DNA from: Megascapheus bottae
Taxonomy: Eukaryota; Chordata; Mammalia; Rodentia; Geomyidae
Assembly (NCBI GenBank): GCA_024803745.1
Contig: JANJXV010000016.1
Coordinates: 43,061,025 to 43,125,024, forward strand
Reading direction: 5' to 3'
DNA length: 64,000 nt
Made by a program: the position numbers and the translations under genes. Positions 11,901 through 19,709 of the stretch are shown piece after piece (the stretch's first letter is position 1; each line of letters opens with the position of its first letter). Below the pieces are notes generated by a model. The model worked only from the letters and a program-made list of their open reading frames with translations, made no database searches and was not told the origin of the DNA.

Positions 11901-14900
11901 TGCGTCACAGGGAAGTTTTCCATCCGCCTCGTGCCTCACATGAACCTGTCTGCGGTGGAGAAGCAGGTGACAAGATTCGGCATCCCTCCCCTGCCCCCTG
12001 CAGGGAGCCATCTGTTGTTGCCCATGCAGCATCATCCTGTCCAGTATGCAGAGGTGGCATGGCGGAGACCCGCGGCCAGTCTTGCTCAGGGAGAACATCT
12101 TCCACCATTCTATGCAATTGTAGTGGTCACATAAATGTGTCCACTTGGAATTTCAGCGGTGGGAATTTAAAAAAAAATAGATGGTAGCTAAAAAGGCAAG
12201 ATTAGATTGTCATTTAGATGGAGTATCTAACTGCTTATCCCTGGATGCAGTCAGAAAAATCTCAAGTCCAATCATTAGTGTTTTTTTTTTTTTTTTTTTA
12301 CTGTGATGTCTGAGGCCAACACTTTGAAAGCAGCCATTTTAATGAAAATGTTATTTGGAAGGAGTTATATGTTTAAGTTATCAACCCATCATCGATTTGT
12401 CTCGAGTTAGTTTAACAGAAAAGAGGCTGTGGAATAAATGGGCTGAACAAATAATGCATCCAGCTCCTGTGCCCCTCTCCACTCCATTCTCCTTCCTTGT
12501 TAGCACGCATGATGGTCTAAAAAGACTCCCTGGATCCGGCCTACTCCTTCCCACAGCCCCCTTCCTTGCCAGGGACTCATTGTCCCTTCCTCACAGCACA
12601 CCATCCACCAGGGCAGGCCTCACAACTCATTCCCAACACGTAGACAGATGTGAACACAGGAAGGGAAGAAAAGTCTCTGAGGATGGCTGGGGTTTTCCCT
12701 GGAAGACTTTCCCAGCAGACCTGGGGGAAGGGAAGAGAGGAACACACTGCCTCCTTCCAGGGTTTCTTGGAATGGCTCCTACTTTCCAGCAATTTCCCAG
12801 ATGCCTGATGCTTCTAGCACGCTCACCAGGGTGCCAATTAGTCAAAATTCAGGGACATTCCAATTGAGAAGTTGTGCTTGAAGTATGCCTCATAATTTTC
12901 AGCAAACATTACTCAAAACAGCAGAATCTGAATTCAAATTTAGCTAACGTTTCTGTGATAAGAATAGGGATTGTGCTGGGAATGTGGCTTAGTGGTAGCA
13001 TGCTTGCCTAACCTGCATGAAGCCCTGAGTTCCATTCCTTAGTACCATGTACACAGAAAAAGCCAGGAGTGGTACTGTGGCTCAAGGGGTAGAGTGCTAG
13101 TCTTGAGCAAAAGCAGCTCCGAGACAGTGCTTAGGACCTGAGTTCAAACCCCAGGACTGACCAAAAAAGAAAAAAAGAAAAAAAGATTGCCGAAGCCTCT
13201 GAGATCTTGCACACTATCGGGACTCCTCTGGCTGACCTAAGGAGCAATCACACCCTTCATTACTGTAGAGATTCTGGGTTTGAGTTCAGGGCATCATGAT
13301 TGCTTTGGCAGAGGCTGTATAACCTAAGTCATTATCTCAACCCAACCGAGCCCTCATCAACTGTCCCTTCCCTCCTTCCCTCCCTCCCTCCCTCCCTTCC
13401 TCCCTTCCTTCCTTTCTCTATCTCTCTCCCTCCTTCCTTCTTTCTTCTTTTTGTCACTCCCCCACTCTCTTTCTCTTTCCTCATATCCCTCCCTCCCTTC
13501 CTTCTTTCCTTCTTTCTTTTCTCTCTTTCTTCTTCTTTCTCTCCCTCCCTTCCTCCCTCCCTTCCTTCTTTCCTCCCTCCCTCCCTCCCTTGCTTCCTTC
13601 CCCACCTCTCCCCTCCCCCTCCCTATTTTCCTTTTGGGCTGTACTAGAGATTGAACCTAGGCCTTCATAATTTCTAGGAAAGCACTTTAGTTCTGCTCAA
13701 TTGATTTCTTGATGAAAGACCATACTTACTGTATGAGAAACTTGAAATGCTTTCTTACTATCCAAAATGTCAACTTGTAGGTAAAGCAACATCTTGAAGC
13801 TGTGTTCTCCAAAAGAAACAGTTCCAATCAGATGACTGTCTCTTTGGTGATAGGACTTCAGCCATGGATTGCAAACACTAGCGACAATCAGTATCTTGCA
13901 GCAAAAAGAGCCATCAGAACAGGTAAGCGCGCAGTTTGGAATCACCAGTTTGCCATGGGGGTGGTAAAGCTTGTGAAACAGTGGATCAGCAGACGCTCCT
14001 GAAACTCAAATGTCACCTCCCTATCTGGGGTGCAGTACTGAGTCCACACTATGTCCAGGCACTGTATGCGCACTGTCTTATGTAGTTGCCCCGTTTTTCC
14101 TATTTTACTGAAGAAGCTGGGGCTTGCAGAGATTAAAAAAAAAAAAAAGAAAAGTAATTTGCTGCCAGGAGTTTGGCCTAGTCGTAGAATGCTTGCCTAC
14201 CATGCATGAAGACTCAGTATCACAAGCACAAAAAAAGCCGAAAGTGGGGCTGTTGCTCCAGTGGTAGAGTTCTAGCCTTGGGAAGGCCCAAGAGCAGTGC
14301 TCAGGCCCTGAGTTCAAAGCCCAGAATTGGCCAAAAAAATAATAATAATTTACCGAGTGCTGGGAATGTGGCTGAGTGGTAGAATGCTTGCCTAGTCTGT
14401 ATGAGGACCTGGGTTTGATTCCCAGTACCATACACTCAGAAAAAGCAGAAGTGAGCTGGGTGTGAGCCTGTAATCCTAGCCATGCAGGAGGCTGAGGTTT
14501 GAGGATTTTGGTTCTAAGCCAGCCCAGGCACTAAAAAGTTCCTGAGACTCTTATCTCCAATTAATCACCAGAAAACCGCACTGTGGCTTAAGGCGTAGGG
14601 CGGTCGCCTTGAGCTGAAGAGCTCAGGGACAGCACCTAGGTCCAGAGTTCAAGTCCTATGACTGACAAAACAAACAAACAAACAAAAAAGCAAGTAAAAG
14701 TGGCTCAAGTGATAGAGTGGTAGCTTGAGGAAAAGAACCTAGCCAGGTACCAGGGGCTCACACCTTTAATCCTAGCTACTCAGGAAGCTGAGATCTGAGG
14801 ATCGCAGGTCCAAGACAGCCAAGGCGGGAAAGTCTATGAAAATCTCATCTCCCATTTAAAACAACAACTCAGGAAAGGCTGGAAGTGGACCTGTGGTTCA

Positions 14901-17768
14901 AGTAGTAGAGTACAAGCGTTGAGCAGAAAAGCTCAAGGACAGGGCCAGGCCCTGAGTTAAGCCCCAGGACCAGCAAAACAACAACAAATTAAAAACTTCC
15001 TGGAAAATGTTGGGCCAGATGTTAAAACCCACAACTTATCTTCTATAAAAGTAATGGAGGTCTTTGGGAGTAGAAAAGAAGAAATGAAGAAATGGAAATC
15101 TACTGAAACAAGCAAGAAGACATTGGCAGCCAGAGAAGAGAAAGAGTGGTCATGGCCCACACTGTGTGTGTGTGTGTGTGTGTATGCAAGCGTGTGCATA
15201 AATGTGCTTGTTATTTGGATAAATGCCATCTCCTCTGTCAGCCATAGACCATCCTCACAGTGTTTGGGTCTTTACATGCCTTTTTTTCCCCACCACCTTT
15301 TTTCTCTTTCTTTTCTTTCTTTTTTTCTTTCCTTCTTTCCTTCTTTATTTCTTCCGTTCTTCCTTTCTTTTTTTCTTTCTCTCCCTCCCTCCCTCCCTTC
15401 CTTCTTCCTTTCTTTTTACTTTTTTTTTTCCGGTCCTGGAGCTTGAACTCAGGGCCTAGACAGTGTCCTTGAGCTTTTCTAATCACTTGAGCCACAGTAC
15501 CACTTTGGGCTTTTTCTTTGTATGTGGTGCCTAGAAATGGAACCCAGGGCTTCATGCATGGTAGGCAAGTACTCTACCACTAGGCCACATTCCCATCCCG
15601 AGTCCTTAATTTCTACAGATGTATGACAGAGTTTTCTCCAAGTCCACAGACTATTTGGCAGAGTCAAACACCACACCACCCCAGAGAGTCAGCTCCTAGT
15701 GAGGGTATGTGAGAGACCTGTGGAAGGACTTCCTGGAAATGCACTTGATATGTCAGATGGCAAAGCCTTTGAGAAGCTTAGGTCCAGTCCACCTGCTGCA
15801 ACAACAGCCACATCTGGATACATTTTGGGTTGGTTCTGGGGGTTGAACTTGGAGCCTCAATATCTCACTGGCATTTTTACTCAAAGCTGGCACTTGGCTA
15901 CTTGAGCTACAGCTCCACTTCTGGCTTTTATTTTTTTGCTAGTTAACTAGAGATAAGAGTCTCAGGGACTTTCCCGCCCAGACCACAATCCTCAGATGTC
16001 AGCTTTCTGAGTAGCTAGGATTACAGACATGCACCACCAGCACCTGCTAGGAGAGCTGATTTCAATTCCATAGGCTTCCAAGACCTGACCAGGGCCTACA
16101 GCTTGCTGAGCAGTGGGCCTGGGCTTGGGTGGAGAGTGAGTTCTTCCAGGAGATCTGGGCTTCCAATCCCAACACTGTGACTTCAGGCCTCGTCTGCAAC
16201 ACAGTACTGTAGGTCTCTGTAAACACATGCCCGTGTATCCCACCTCGCCTTTGTGGTCATCCGAAAGGTGTTGTAGGTGGTCTCCATTTTGCTGTCATCT
16301 GAAAGGTGTTGTAGGTGGTCTCCATTTTGCTGTCATCTGAAAGGTGTTGTAGGTGGTCTCCATTTTGCAAGCATATCCCTCTTGCCGTAAGACCAGAGAG
16401 GCTGCCTGCTCTTTCTTCCTGCCTGGCAGGGACACATCTTATGGGGCTCCTTTTGTCATTACTTGTTGCTTTTCTGGTGCCCTCTTTTCTTGTGCTCTAG
16501 TGTTTGGAATAGAACCTGATATGATCCAGGATGGATCAACCATCCCCATTGCCAGAACATTCCAGGACCTGGTGAAGAAGAGTGTGATGATGCTCCCTCT
16601 GGGTGCTGTTGACGATGGCGAGCATGCTCAGAACGAGAAGATCAACAGGTCAGCTGTTACGTGACAGACCCCATGGCTGAAACAATGAAGATTTGTCTCG
16701 GCACTGTTCTGGAGGCTGGGAAGTCCCAGGCGAAGGTGCCAGCTGCTGAGTGCCTCTTGAGGGCTTTCTTCCTAGCTCTCAGACTACTGCAATGGATGTC
16801 CTTTTCTAATAGAACCAGAGACCTGAAGAGCTGGGGAGGGAAAGGGGAGGAGCAGGAGAGCCCAGGGCCTGGCAGGAAGTGAGCAAGCTTCTTCTTCTCC
16901 CAGGGCACCAGCCCTGGGAGGGTGAGGCTCGCTGTTCTTCCCTTGTGGTCTTAACAAAGGCCTACTTCTAAATACAGTTACATCTGGCATTAGAGCGTCA
17001 ATACATGAATTTGTACATACATACACTGTGGGCAGATGATACAACAGTCCTAAGCTTCCCAGACTAGTGAGAAACAGAACGCATCTTAGAAGTCCCTGCC
17101 ATGCAGTAGTCTTGAGTTGAAGAGCTCAGGGACAGCATCCCATGACCCCCCCCCCCACACACAAAAGAAATCCCTGCCATGTCCATGGTGAGAAACTAAG
17201 GAAAATGGACTTTAAAAATATATTTTATTGTAATTAATAGAAGGGTTACATTATATTCACCAGATAGAAGGTGCATTACTTCACATACATTGATAACCTT
17301 TCTCATGTCTTGGTCCCCATTTCCCTCCCCCACCTCCACCCCTCATCTTGCTTCCCCCCTTCCCTATCCTATTTCAAATAACCAAATGAACATATATACA
17401 ATATATCAGATAACAAGGTGAAATACTGTAACAATATGAAATAAGGAAAATGGACTTTTTTAAAAAAATATCTGTGTCTGGGACCAATACCCATCCTCTA
17501 ATAATAACACTTCACAATAGATTTAATAAGTACTTTTCATCCCTGTATCTCAGGAGTGTCCTACCCACCTTAAAATTAACTTCATAATATAAAATCTTCC
17601 TGTCTAAATGGTTGAATACCATTCTTCCTTCATTTGAATGGAAGTTGTAAGTTTCTCTGCATTTTTCTTTCCATTAGGTGGAACTACATAGAGGGATCCA
17701 AGTTGTTTGCTGCCTTTTTCCTGGAGGTGGCAAGACTGCATGCGTCCAATGACAGAAATCCTCCTTGA
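2135..17768 (+). CDS. CNDP1: CNDP1, carnosine dipeptidase 1 (partial gene, last ten coding exons)
   Basis: M20-family metallodipeptidase that hydrolyses Xaa-His dipeptides such as carnosine; secreted into serum in humans, kidney-associated in rodents. Coding exons 2135-2284, 3668-3830, 5018-5106, 8277-8477, 9091-9175, 10536-10696, 11802-11966, 13781-13922, 16501-16648 and 17678-17768 all have AG/GT borders and join in frame to 464 codons plus stop. Dinuclear metal and catalytic residues are visible (numbering of the visible product): His81 and Asp83 in GHLDVQP, Asp114 in TTDNKGP, Glu148-Glu149 in EGMEEAG, Asp177 in ISDN, His427 in DDGEH; His210 in DFHSGTFGG is the usual dimer-interface histidine. 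CNDP1 rather than CNDP2 because of PRFRQEL, ATDNKGP-like and [13 protein letters not shown] segments and the position upstream of ZNF407. The N-terminal exons with any signal peptide are outside the window. Intact, no frameshift seen; product 8 residues longer at the C-terminus than the human protein as I recall it. Confidence 0.95.
2654..2952 (+). mobile_element. solo LTR of an endogenous retrovirus (class II-like)
   Basis: 299-bp unit starting TGTTGGGGGCCGAG and ending GGACCCCGACA, so it has TG...CA ends with short inverted termini. It is flanked by a perfect 6-bp target duplication CCAGTG (2648-2653 and 2953-2958). TATA-like AATATAAGG lies at about 2769. No internal region or coding sequence. 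Ends and 6-bp duplication fit a betaretrovirus-like (class II) element. Sits in a CNDP1 intron. Confidence 0.85.
3017..3250 (-). repeat. B1-like/Geo dimeric SINE
   Basis: Antisense copy beginning with a T run, then CCTGGGGCTTAGACTCAGGG, CACTTGAGCCTCAGCACC, and ending CTCAGCCTCCTGAGTAGCTA...GTGCCTGGCA. Confidence 0.85.
3329..3572 (+). repeat. B1-like/Geo dimeric SINE
   Basis: Sense copy: CTTGTGCCTGTAATCCTAGC head, linker GAGACTCTTATCTCCAATTA, Geo tail GTGGCTCAAGTG...AGAGTTCAAGGCCC, then CAA-repeat tail. It ends about 95 bases before CNDP1 exon b. Confidence 0.85.
3668..3830 (+). CDS. CNDP1: CNDP1 exon b: metal-binding GHLDVQP
   Basis: 163 bp, phase 0 to 1. Acceptor TTTCTGTAG, donor GACG|GTCAGT. 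Carries [11 protein letters not shown] and the signature YGHLDVQP with the metal-ligand His (codon 3758-3760) and catalytic Asp (3764-3766). Confidence 0.95.
3912..4118 (+). repeat. B1-like/Geo dimeric SINE
   Basis: Sense copy, diverged head GCAGCTCACTGCTGCAATCC, then GAGATTCTTATGTCCAATTA linker and Geo tail; ends in AACAACAACAAAG. Confidence 0.75.
4270..4350 (+). repeat. tRNA-derived ID-like SINE
   Basis: GCTGGGGGTGTGTAGCTCAA...GCTTAGCAAGGGTAAGACTC then GAGTTCAAATCCCC: a tRNA-like element with A box and B box, without the Geo tail. Not a functional tRNA gene. Confidence 0.7.
4660..4872 (+). repeat. IDL-Geo SINE with (TA)n tail
   Basis: Sense copy: head TGTGGCTTAGTGATAGAGTG...GTTCAATTCC, Geo tail GTGGCTCAAATGGTAGGATG...GAGTTCAAGCCCCAGCACTG, then an AT-alternating tail. 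Confidence 0.85.
5018..5106 (+). CDS. CNDP1: CNDP1 exon c: bridging Asp, RGTTDNKGP
   Basis: 89 bp, phase 1 to 0. Acceptor TTCTTTGCAG, donor CAA|GTAGGT. Encodes [20 protein letters not shown]; Asp at 5044-5046 is the residue that bridges the two metals in this family. A G-run cluster starts about 18 bases past the donor. Confidence 0.95.
5129..5145 (+). other. G-run cluster next to a CNDP1 donor site
   Basis: GGGGGGCGGGGGG followed by AGGAGG, beginning about 20 bases inside the intron after exon c. It has the run structure of a G-quadruplex in the transcript; folding is inference. Confidence 0.4.
5929..5994. repeat. (CT)n microsatellite
   Basis: About 66 bases of CT dinucleotides with one TTT interruption, forming the tail side of the antisense SINE that follows. 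Confidence 0.95.
5996..6168 (-). repeat. IDL-Geo SINE
   Basis: Antisense copy: GCCAGTCCTGGGCTTGAACT...GAGCCTCAGCACCATTTCTG...GTGCATGCTAGGCAAACACT. Confidence 0.9.
6302..6545 (+). repeat. B1-like/Geo dimeric SINE
   Basis: Sense copy with head TCACACCTATAATCCTGGCT, linker GACTCTTATCTCTAAGTAAT and Geo tail; ends CAAAACAACAACAAC. Confidence 0.85.
6717..6830 (+). repeat. B1 SINE (7SL-derived monomer)
   Basis: GGCATGGTGATGCACGCCTG TAATCCCAGCG...ACATAGTGAGACCCTGTCTA then A-rich tail: a B1/Alu-like monomer without the Geo tail. Confidence 0.8.
6820..6995. repeat. GGAA/GAAA purine tract
   Basis: Purine-only stretch grown from the A-rich tail of the B1 copy. Long reading frames here on both strands are composition artefacts. 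Confidence 0.9.
7000..7860. other. CNDP1 intronic sequence, nothing recognised
   Basis: Unique sequence without repeat or exon signature. Block 7660-7740 contains TGACTCA and GTTAAC near one another, compatible with regulatory DNA but unproven. Confidence 0.4.
7880..8042. repeat. GGA/GGAGGAA purine tract
   Basis: Almost pure AGGAGG-type repeat with GGTGGAGGGAGGA segments. Glycine/arginine/proline-rich reading frames through it are artefacts. It ends about 235 bases before CNDP1 exon d. Confidence 0.95.
8277..8477 (+). CDS. CNDP1: CNDP1 exon d: EGMEEAG and ISDN
   Basis: 201 bp, phase 0 to 0. Acceptor CACCCCAG, donor GAG|GTGCGG. Contains the general-base/metal pair Glu-Glu (8316-8321) and the metal Asp of ISDN (8403-8405), then [12 protein letters not shown]. 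Confidence 0.95.
9091..9175 (+). CDS. CNDP1: CNDP1 exon e: DFHSGTFGG
   Basis: 85 bp, phase 0 to 1. Acceptor CTTCTTACAG, donor TCTCG|GTAATA. Encodes [15 protein letters not shown] then [11 protein letters not shown]; His (9115-9117) is the one that reaches across the dimer in the M20 lid domain. A run of four antisense SINEs starts 33 bases after the donor. Confidence 0.95.
9208..9594 (-). repeat. two tandem antisense IDL-Geo SINEs
   Basis: Copy one about 9208-9398 (GCCAGTCTTGGGGCTTGAAC to AGGCTATGCTCACCCC). Copy two about 9402-9594 (CAGTCCTGGGCTTTAAACTC to ACTAGGACGAACTCCCAGTC). Both end in the tRNA-like head and share the CATGCTAAG/CATGCTAGG...GAGCACTCTACCA block. Confidence 0.9.
9608..10015 (-). 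repeat. two antisense B1-like/Geo SINEs
   Basis: Copy one about 9608-9835 (T run to CACTGCGCCTGGC), copy two about 9853-10015. Both show TTAATTGGAGATAAGAGTCT-type linkers and end in the antisense B1-like head. Confidence 0.85.
10536..10696 (+). CDS. CNDP1: CNDP1 exon f: lid domain
   Basis: 161 bp, phase 1 to 0. Acceptor CATCTTGCAG, donor AAG|GTATGG. Encodes [16 protein letters not shown] and [19 protein letters not shown], diagnostic of CNDP1 against CNDP2. Confidence 0.95.
10918..11063 (-). repeat. B1-like SINE remnant
   Basis: Antisense, GGGATGTGCTACCATGCCCA..., then CTCTCAGCCTCCCACAGCTAGGATTAC-type ending cut by divergence. Appears to be two overlapping or nested old copies. Confidence 0.55.
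11100..11790. other. CNDP1 intronic sequence, G-run
   Basis: No repeat or exon recognised except a G cluster GGGGGGCGGGGGG near 11575-11590. Confidence 0.4.
11802..11966 (+). CDS. CNDP1: CNDP1 exon g: lid domain, [13 protein letters not shown]
   Basis: 165 bp, phase 0 to 0. Acceptor TTAACTTAG, donor CAG|GTGACA, which is a weak donor. Encodes [20 protein letters not shown], then GAKTVIPG and [10 protein letters not shown]. Confidence 0.94.
12974..13185 (+). repeat. IDL-Geo SINE
   Basis: Sense copy: TGCTGGGAATGTGGCTTAGT head, GAGTTCCATTCC B-box region, Geo tail with GAGTTCAAACCCCAGGACTG and A-rich end. Confidence 0.9.
13365..13628. repeat. CCTT/CTTT/CCCT pyrimidine tract
   Basis: Pyrimidine-only stretch of about 260 bases. 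Ser/Leu/Pro-rich reading frames here are artefacts. Confidence 0.9.
13781..13922 (+). CDS. CNDP1: CNDP1 exon h
   Basis: 142 bp, phase 0 to 1. Acceptor AACTTGTAG, donor ACAG|GTAAGC. Encodes [18 protein letters not shown], then LQPWIAN and [11 protein letters not shown], following the CNDP1 pattern. Confidence 0.94.
14163..14347 (+). repeat. IDL-Geo SINE
   Basis: Sense copy: CCAGGAGTTTGGCCTAGTCG...GAAAGTGGGGCTGTTGCTCC...GAGTTCAAAGCCCAGAATTG. Confidence 0.85.
14355..14690 (+). repeat. IDL head followed by B1-like/Geo SINE
   Basis: IDL head about 14355-14453 (GTGCTGGGAATGTGGCTGAG to AAAAAGCAGAAGTG) truncated at a B1-like/Geo copy about 14454-14690 (AGCTGGGTGTGAGCCTGTAA to GACTGACAAAACAAAC). Confidence 0.85.
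14733..14988 (+). repeat. B1-like/Geo dimeric SINE
   Basis: Sense copy: AGCCAGGTACCAGGGGCTCA head, CAGGAAGCTGAGATCTGAGG, Geo tail GTGGTTCAAGTAGTAGAGTA, ends ACAACAACAAATT. Confidence 0.85.
15163..15184. repeat. (GT)n microsatellite
   Basis: Short GT run in a CNDP1 intron. Confidence 0.9.
15292..15430. repeat. CTTT/CCTT pyrimidine tract
   Basis: Pyrimidine stretch that forms the tail side of the following antisense SINE. Confidence 0.9.
15431..15600 (-). repeat. IDL-Geo SINE
   Basis: Antisense copy with a deletion between GAGCTTTTCT and AATCACTTGAGCC; ends AGGCCACATTCCCATCCC. Confidence 0.88.
15825..16050 (-). repeat. B1-like/Geo dimeric SINE
   Basis: Antisense copy: GGTTCTGGGGGTTGAACTTG...GCTAGTTAACTAGAGATAAG...AGTAGCTAGGATTACAGACA. 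Confidence 0.85.
16258..16368. repeat. 38-bp tandem repeat, three copies
   Basis: Three near-identical units beginning CATCTGAAAGGTGTTGTAGG and containing GGTCTCCATTTTGCTGT; the last lacks its final three bases. Ends 132 bases before CNDP1 exon i. Confidence 0.95.
16501..16648 (+). CDS. CNDP1: CNDP1 exon i: C-terminal metal His, DDGEH
   Basis: 148 bp, phase 1 to 2. Acceptor TGTGCTCTAG, donor CAACAG|GTCAGC. Encodes [18 protein letters not shown] and [15 protein letters not shown]. The metal His is 16623-16625; human has Ser where this protein has Ala after the His. Confidence 0.95.
17105..17165 (+). repeat. Geo SINE tail fragment
   Basis: AGTCTTGAGTTGAAGAGCTC AGGGACAGCA followed by a C run: only the 3' half of a Geo unit. 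Confidence 0.6.
17214..17441 (-). mobile_element. 5'-truncated LINE 3' end with 17-bp target duplication
   Basis: 228-bp insert flanked by perfect TAAGGAAAATGGACTTT (17197-17213 and 17442-17458). Left side holds the antisense of an AATAAA (TTTTATTG) and TTAATAGAAGGGTTACATTA. A second copy of the same element is at about 28602-28733. Read as antisense 3' UTR of a LINE-1-like element; family is inference. Confidence 0.8.
17678..17768 (+). CDS. CNDP1: CNDP1 last coding exon with stop
   Basis: Acceptor TTTCCATTAG; completes [23 protein letters not shown], then continues ASNDRNPP to a TGA at 17766-17768. The eight extra residues after LH are not in the human protein as I recall it and may come from loss of an older stop codon. 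Confidence 0.93.
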
Positions 17769-17859
17769 CCTGTGGAGAGATCCCTCTCACCCCCAGAGAT
17801 GGAAGTGTAATAGCCTGAACAGCTTTACTGATACAGTAAAGTACCCCATTCAAAACCAG

Positions 17860-17950
17860 GGGTGGAGGGAGAGAGAAGAGAGGGGGGAGGAGAGTGGGAG
17901 AGAGGAAAGAAGGTAGGAAGAAAGGAAGGAGGGAAGAAAGGAAGGAAGGA
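17860..17950. repeat. GGAA/GAGA purine tract in CNDP1 3' UTR
   Basis: GAGAGAAGAGAGG to GGAAGGAAGGA run between the CNDP1 stop and the first AATAAA. Confidence 0.85.
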
Positions 17951-17975
17951 ATTGTCTTAGGACATTTGGGCCAAT

Positions 17976-17981
17976 AATAAA
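17976..17981 (+). promoter_or_regulatory. CNDP1: candidate CNDP1 polyadenylation signal AATAAA
   Basis: First AATAAA after the CNDP1 stop, 208 bases downstream, following a GGAA-rich tract in the 3' UTR (about 17860-17950). A second AATAAA lies at 18645-18650. Which one is used cannot be told from sequence. Confidence 0.5.
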
Positions 17982-18019
17982 ATATTTTAAAGGCTGTTAC
18001 TATTTTCTATTTTACTATT

Positions 18020-18692
18020 TGTGGTTGGGGTGTAACAGATAATACTGTTTGGGGCTATGACATCTCACTTCAGGATACTATCCCAAGTGAAAAATATGCT
18101 GAGCAAGAAGATGGTAGAGTGACTCAGTAAATTGGAATTAGACCTTAGAGGTCAGGAGGGCAGTTAGGACAAGGGCTAGCCAGTCCCTGCCAAGCTCCAG
18201 TTGTTGGAGCTTGGAGTTTTGTCCAATAAGATGGAATTATTAGTTCTCTCCAAATGGTTTGGCTCCTCCCCAGAGGCTGCCTGGGCATGGGAAAGCATAT
18301 AATCCTGTCTTTCTTGATATGGGAAGTGGGGTCCGTAAGAACATAGGACCACTCTGTAATGCAGTCTGGGGTAGGAAGTGTTGGAATGGAACATCTCCAC
18401 ATTCCTGTTCGAGACTCCCTACCTGTCTACGTCTAGCAGTTGAACACTCCAGTTCTCACTCTCCTGAAGTCACAGCTAACTGTGCCTGGATTGTCTTGAG
18501 TCCTGTCTAGTCACCCAGGACTGTTCAGTCAGCATAATCTTGAAACACGGGGCAGTTCTTCAGTTAGGCGCTTACCTTATAATGCCACTGAAATAATCCA
18601 TCTAGTTTGCTTTCTGGGTCCTGAAGTGCTAGCTTCCTCTTATTAATAAAAATCATTGCCTCTACCACTATGATGACTTCTCTGTGGGTTCA
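18020..18692 (+). mobile_element. possible LTR-like sequence
   Basis: Starts TGTGGTTGGGGTG, has TATA-like CATATAATCC near 18296, AATAAA at 18645-18650, and could end TGTGGGTTCA. This order resembles a full LTR, but no convincing target duplication was found and the limits are guesses. The alternative is extended CNDP1 3' UTR. Confidence 0.3.
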
Positions 18693-18831
18693 TGTGTAGA
18701 GTTAGTAAAGTATGGTACTGCATTAACCTCTTATTCTTCAATTATTTGCTCCTGTTCCTTGGGAGCTGAAATGAACAATAATCACATCTTCATGCTTCTG
18801 AAATTCCTTGTTCAAAATGAGTTGTTGTTGT

Positions 18832-19016
18832 TGTTTTGCCAGTCCTGGGTCTTGAACTCAGGATCTGGGCAGTGTTTTTTTTCAAGGCTCGTGTTCTACC
18901 ATTTGAGCCACAGCACCACTTCCAGCTTTTTCTATGTATGTGGTACCAAGAAATTGAACCCAGGGCTTCATGCATGCTAGGCAAGCACTCTACCACTAGG
19001 CCACACTCCTGACCCA
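18832..19016 (-). repeat. IDL-Geo SINE
   Basis: Antisense copy with TTG-repeat tail: GCCAGTCCTGGGTCTTGAAC...GCATGCTAGGCAAGCACTCT...ACACTCCTGACCC. Confidence 0.9.
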
Positions 19017-19497
19017 AAATGAGTTTTTAACGAAATTCCAAACTTCCCTGTCTTTCCCTCCTGCTCCTCCCACTCCTGATAGACATCCTTTACAGATAGA
19101 CATCAGTAATGTCTGTCTGTCTGTTTGTTCTCTGCGAACTTAAACCCACTATAGCAGAATCTAGTCGGATAGAATTTCTCTCACCCCATGGGAATTGTAC
19201 TCAATTGACTACATCTAAGTTACTCAGAGTTTTTAATAGCATCAGTTTTAGACAGAAAACTAATCAGCCCTGACTTCAGTAAAACATTCTAAATTTAAAG
19301 TCCTCAGCTAATGTTGCATTGATTAATCATTGTCAGCCATCTTATTTGGCTTGATTGAGCTTGATGGTATAAACACATAAAATAATATAATCTTTCTACA
19401 GTAGGGTATATGTAAATAAATCTGCTCAATCTTTATAAATGCATTATTTAAATCACATTAAGGGAGAAGAATTTAAAGATTAAAAATGGCTCTCCTG

Positions 19498-19693
19498 GGC
19501 TGGGAGTTTGGCCTAGTGGTAGAGTGCTTGCCTAGCATGCACAAAGACCCAGGTTCGATTCCTCAGTACCACATACATAGAAAAAAGCCGGAAGTGGTGC
19601 TGAAGCTCAAGTGGTAGAGCTCTAGCCTTGAGAAAGTCCAAGGACAGTGCTCAGGGCCTGAGCTCAAGCCCAAGACTGGCAAAAAAAAAAAAA
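19498..19693 (+). repeat. young IDL-Geo SINE with 16-bp target duplication
   Basis: Full head (GGCTGGGAGTTTGGCCTAGT), B box, Geo tail and poly-A, flanked by perfect AAAAATGGCTCTCCTG at 19482-19497 and 19694-19709. Confidence 0.95.
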
Positions 19694-19709
19694 AAAAATG
19701 GCTCTCCTG

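Noticed and set aside
2135..17768. Gene being CNDP2 rather than CNDP1
   Set aside because: The lid-domain sequence ([29 protein letters not shown]) and the neighbour ZNF407 fit CNDP1.
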